DNA of 64,000 nt from Sphingobacterium chuzhouense (GTDB lineage: Bacteria; Bacteroidota; Bacteroidia; Sphingobacteriales; Sphingobacteriaceae): NCBI RefSeq assembly GCF_014692525.1, contig NZ_JACNYL010000003.1, positions 908,737-972,736 of the forward strand. The letters run 5' to 3'. Both the position numbers and the translations under genes were made by a program. The notes under the pieces are model-generated. The model did not search any database, was not told the origin of the DNA, and worked only from the letters and a program-made list of their open reading frames with translations. Shown piece by piece: positions 63,900 through 64,000 of this stretch (positions within the stretch are counted from its first letter, which is position 1; the number at the start of each line of letters is the position of its first letter).

Positions 63900-64000
63900 G
63901 GAAAGCTTCGGGCTATTAGTACCGCTCGGCTGTGGTGTCTCCACCTCTACACCTGCGGCCTATCGACGTGGTAGTCTCCCACGGCCCTGTAAGGAAGCCT
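63900..64000 (-). rRNA. rrl: 23S ribosomal RNA, 3' end (runs off right edge)
   Basis: On the minus strand it reads GGGAGACTACCACGTCGATA, then GAGCGGTACTAATAGCCCGA, the conserved 3' end of 23S rRNA. The exact mature end is estimated at about 63900. The 145-bp spacer to 5S holds a hairpin (about 63881-63905) likely used in processing and no tRNA. Confidence 0.93.

Overview
The window looks like a chromosomal segment of a Bacteroidota bacterium, most likely Sphingobacteriaceae (Sphingobacterium/Pedobacter-like). The evidence is two SusC/SusD pairs, lipoproteins of the DUF4998, DUF4959 and DUF5000 type, a fused CcoN-CcoO cbb3 oxidase subunit, promoter -7 boxes of the form TAnnTTTG, few Shine-Dalgarno sequences and AT-rich intergenic DNA. 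No insertion sequence, prophage, CRISPR array or tRNA was seen.

Layout. 1-8.2 kb holds housekeeping genes: the start of pssA (running off the left edge), rho, two BadF/BadG-type N-acetylglucosamine-kinase-like paralogues, a UPF0173 metallo-hydrolase, YbaB, two lineage-specific proteins, thymidine kinase and a glutathione peroxidase. 8.2-13.4 kb holds an M61 aminopeptidase, a beta-barrel protein, an acyl-CoA ligase and a YihY membrane protein. 13.4-43.5 kb is one large accessory catabolic locus. 43.5-53.8 kb holds a large MG2/TonB-plug protein, cardiolipin synthase and an RND efflux tripartite set. 53.8-59.6 kb is the cbb3 oxidase operon. 59.8-63.6 kb holds a lytic transglycosylase, an RluB-type pseudouridine synthase, a MazG-like protein and a YhcC-type radical SAM protein. 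The right end is the tail of an rRNA operon (23S 3' end, 5S, terminator) on the minus strand.

The accessory locus is the most interesting part. Its minus-strand arm (27971 down to 13439) encodes an ACS-type MFS transporter, an FAD oxidoreductase, a Tat-exported endonuclease/exonuclease/phosphatase-fold (EEP) protein, a polyol-permease-type MFS transporter, a 2-hydroxyacid dehydrogenase, two different FGGY kinases, a histidine phosphatase and an exported glycerophosphodiesterase. It then continues into a ribokinase / sugar transporter / nucleoside hydrolase / EEP set. Next to it lie two SusCD systems, one with an exported calcineurin-like phosphoesterase and one with two DUF5000-type surface lipoproteins, followed by a DeoR/GlpR regulator. 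My inference is a pathway that captures a phosphodiester-linked polyol or sugar at the surface, cleaves and dephosphorylates it in the periplasm, imports it, then phosphorylates and oxidises it. The substrate cannot be read from the sequence.

Regulatory DNA supports co-regulation. Both susC promoters carry the same element just after the -7 box (18 of 20 positions identical), the regulator is preceded by a perfect 15-bp palindrome, and a related palindrome lies just upstream of the second susC -7 box. A CRP/FNR-type palindrome precedes the cbb3 operon and a LacI-type palindrome precedes the ribokinase.
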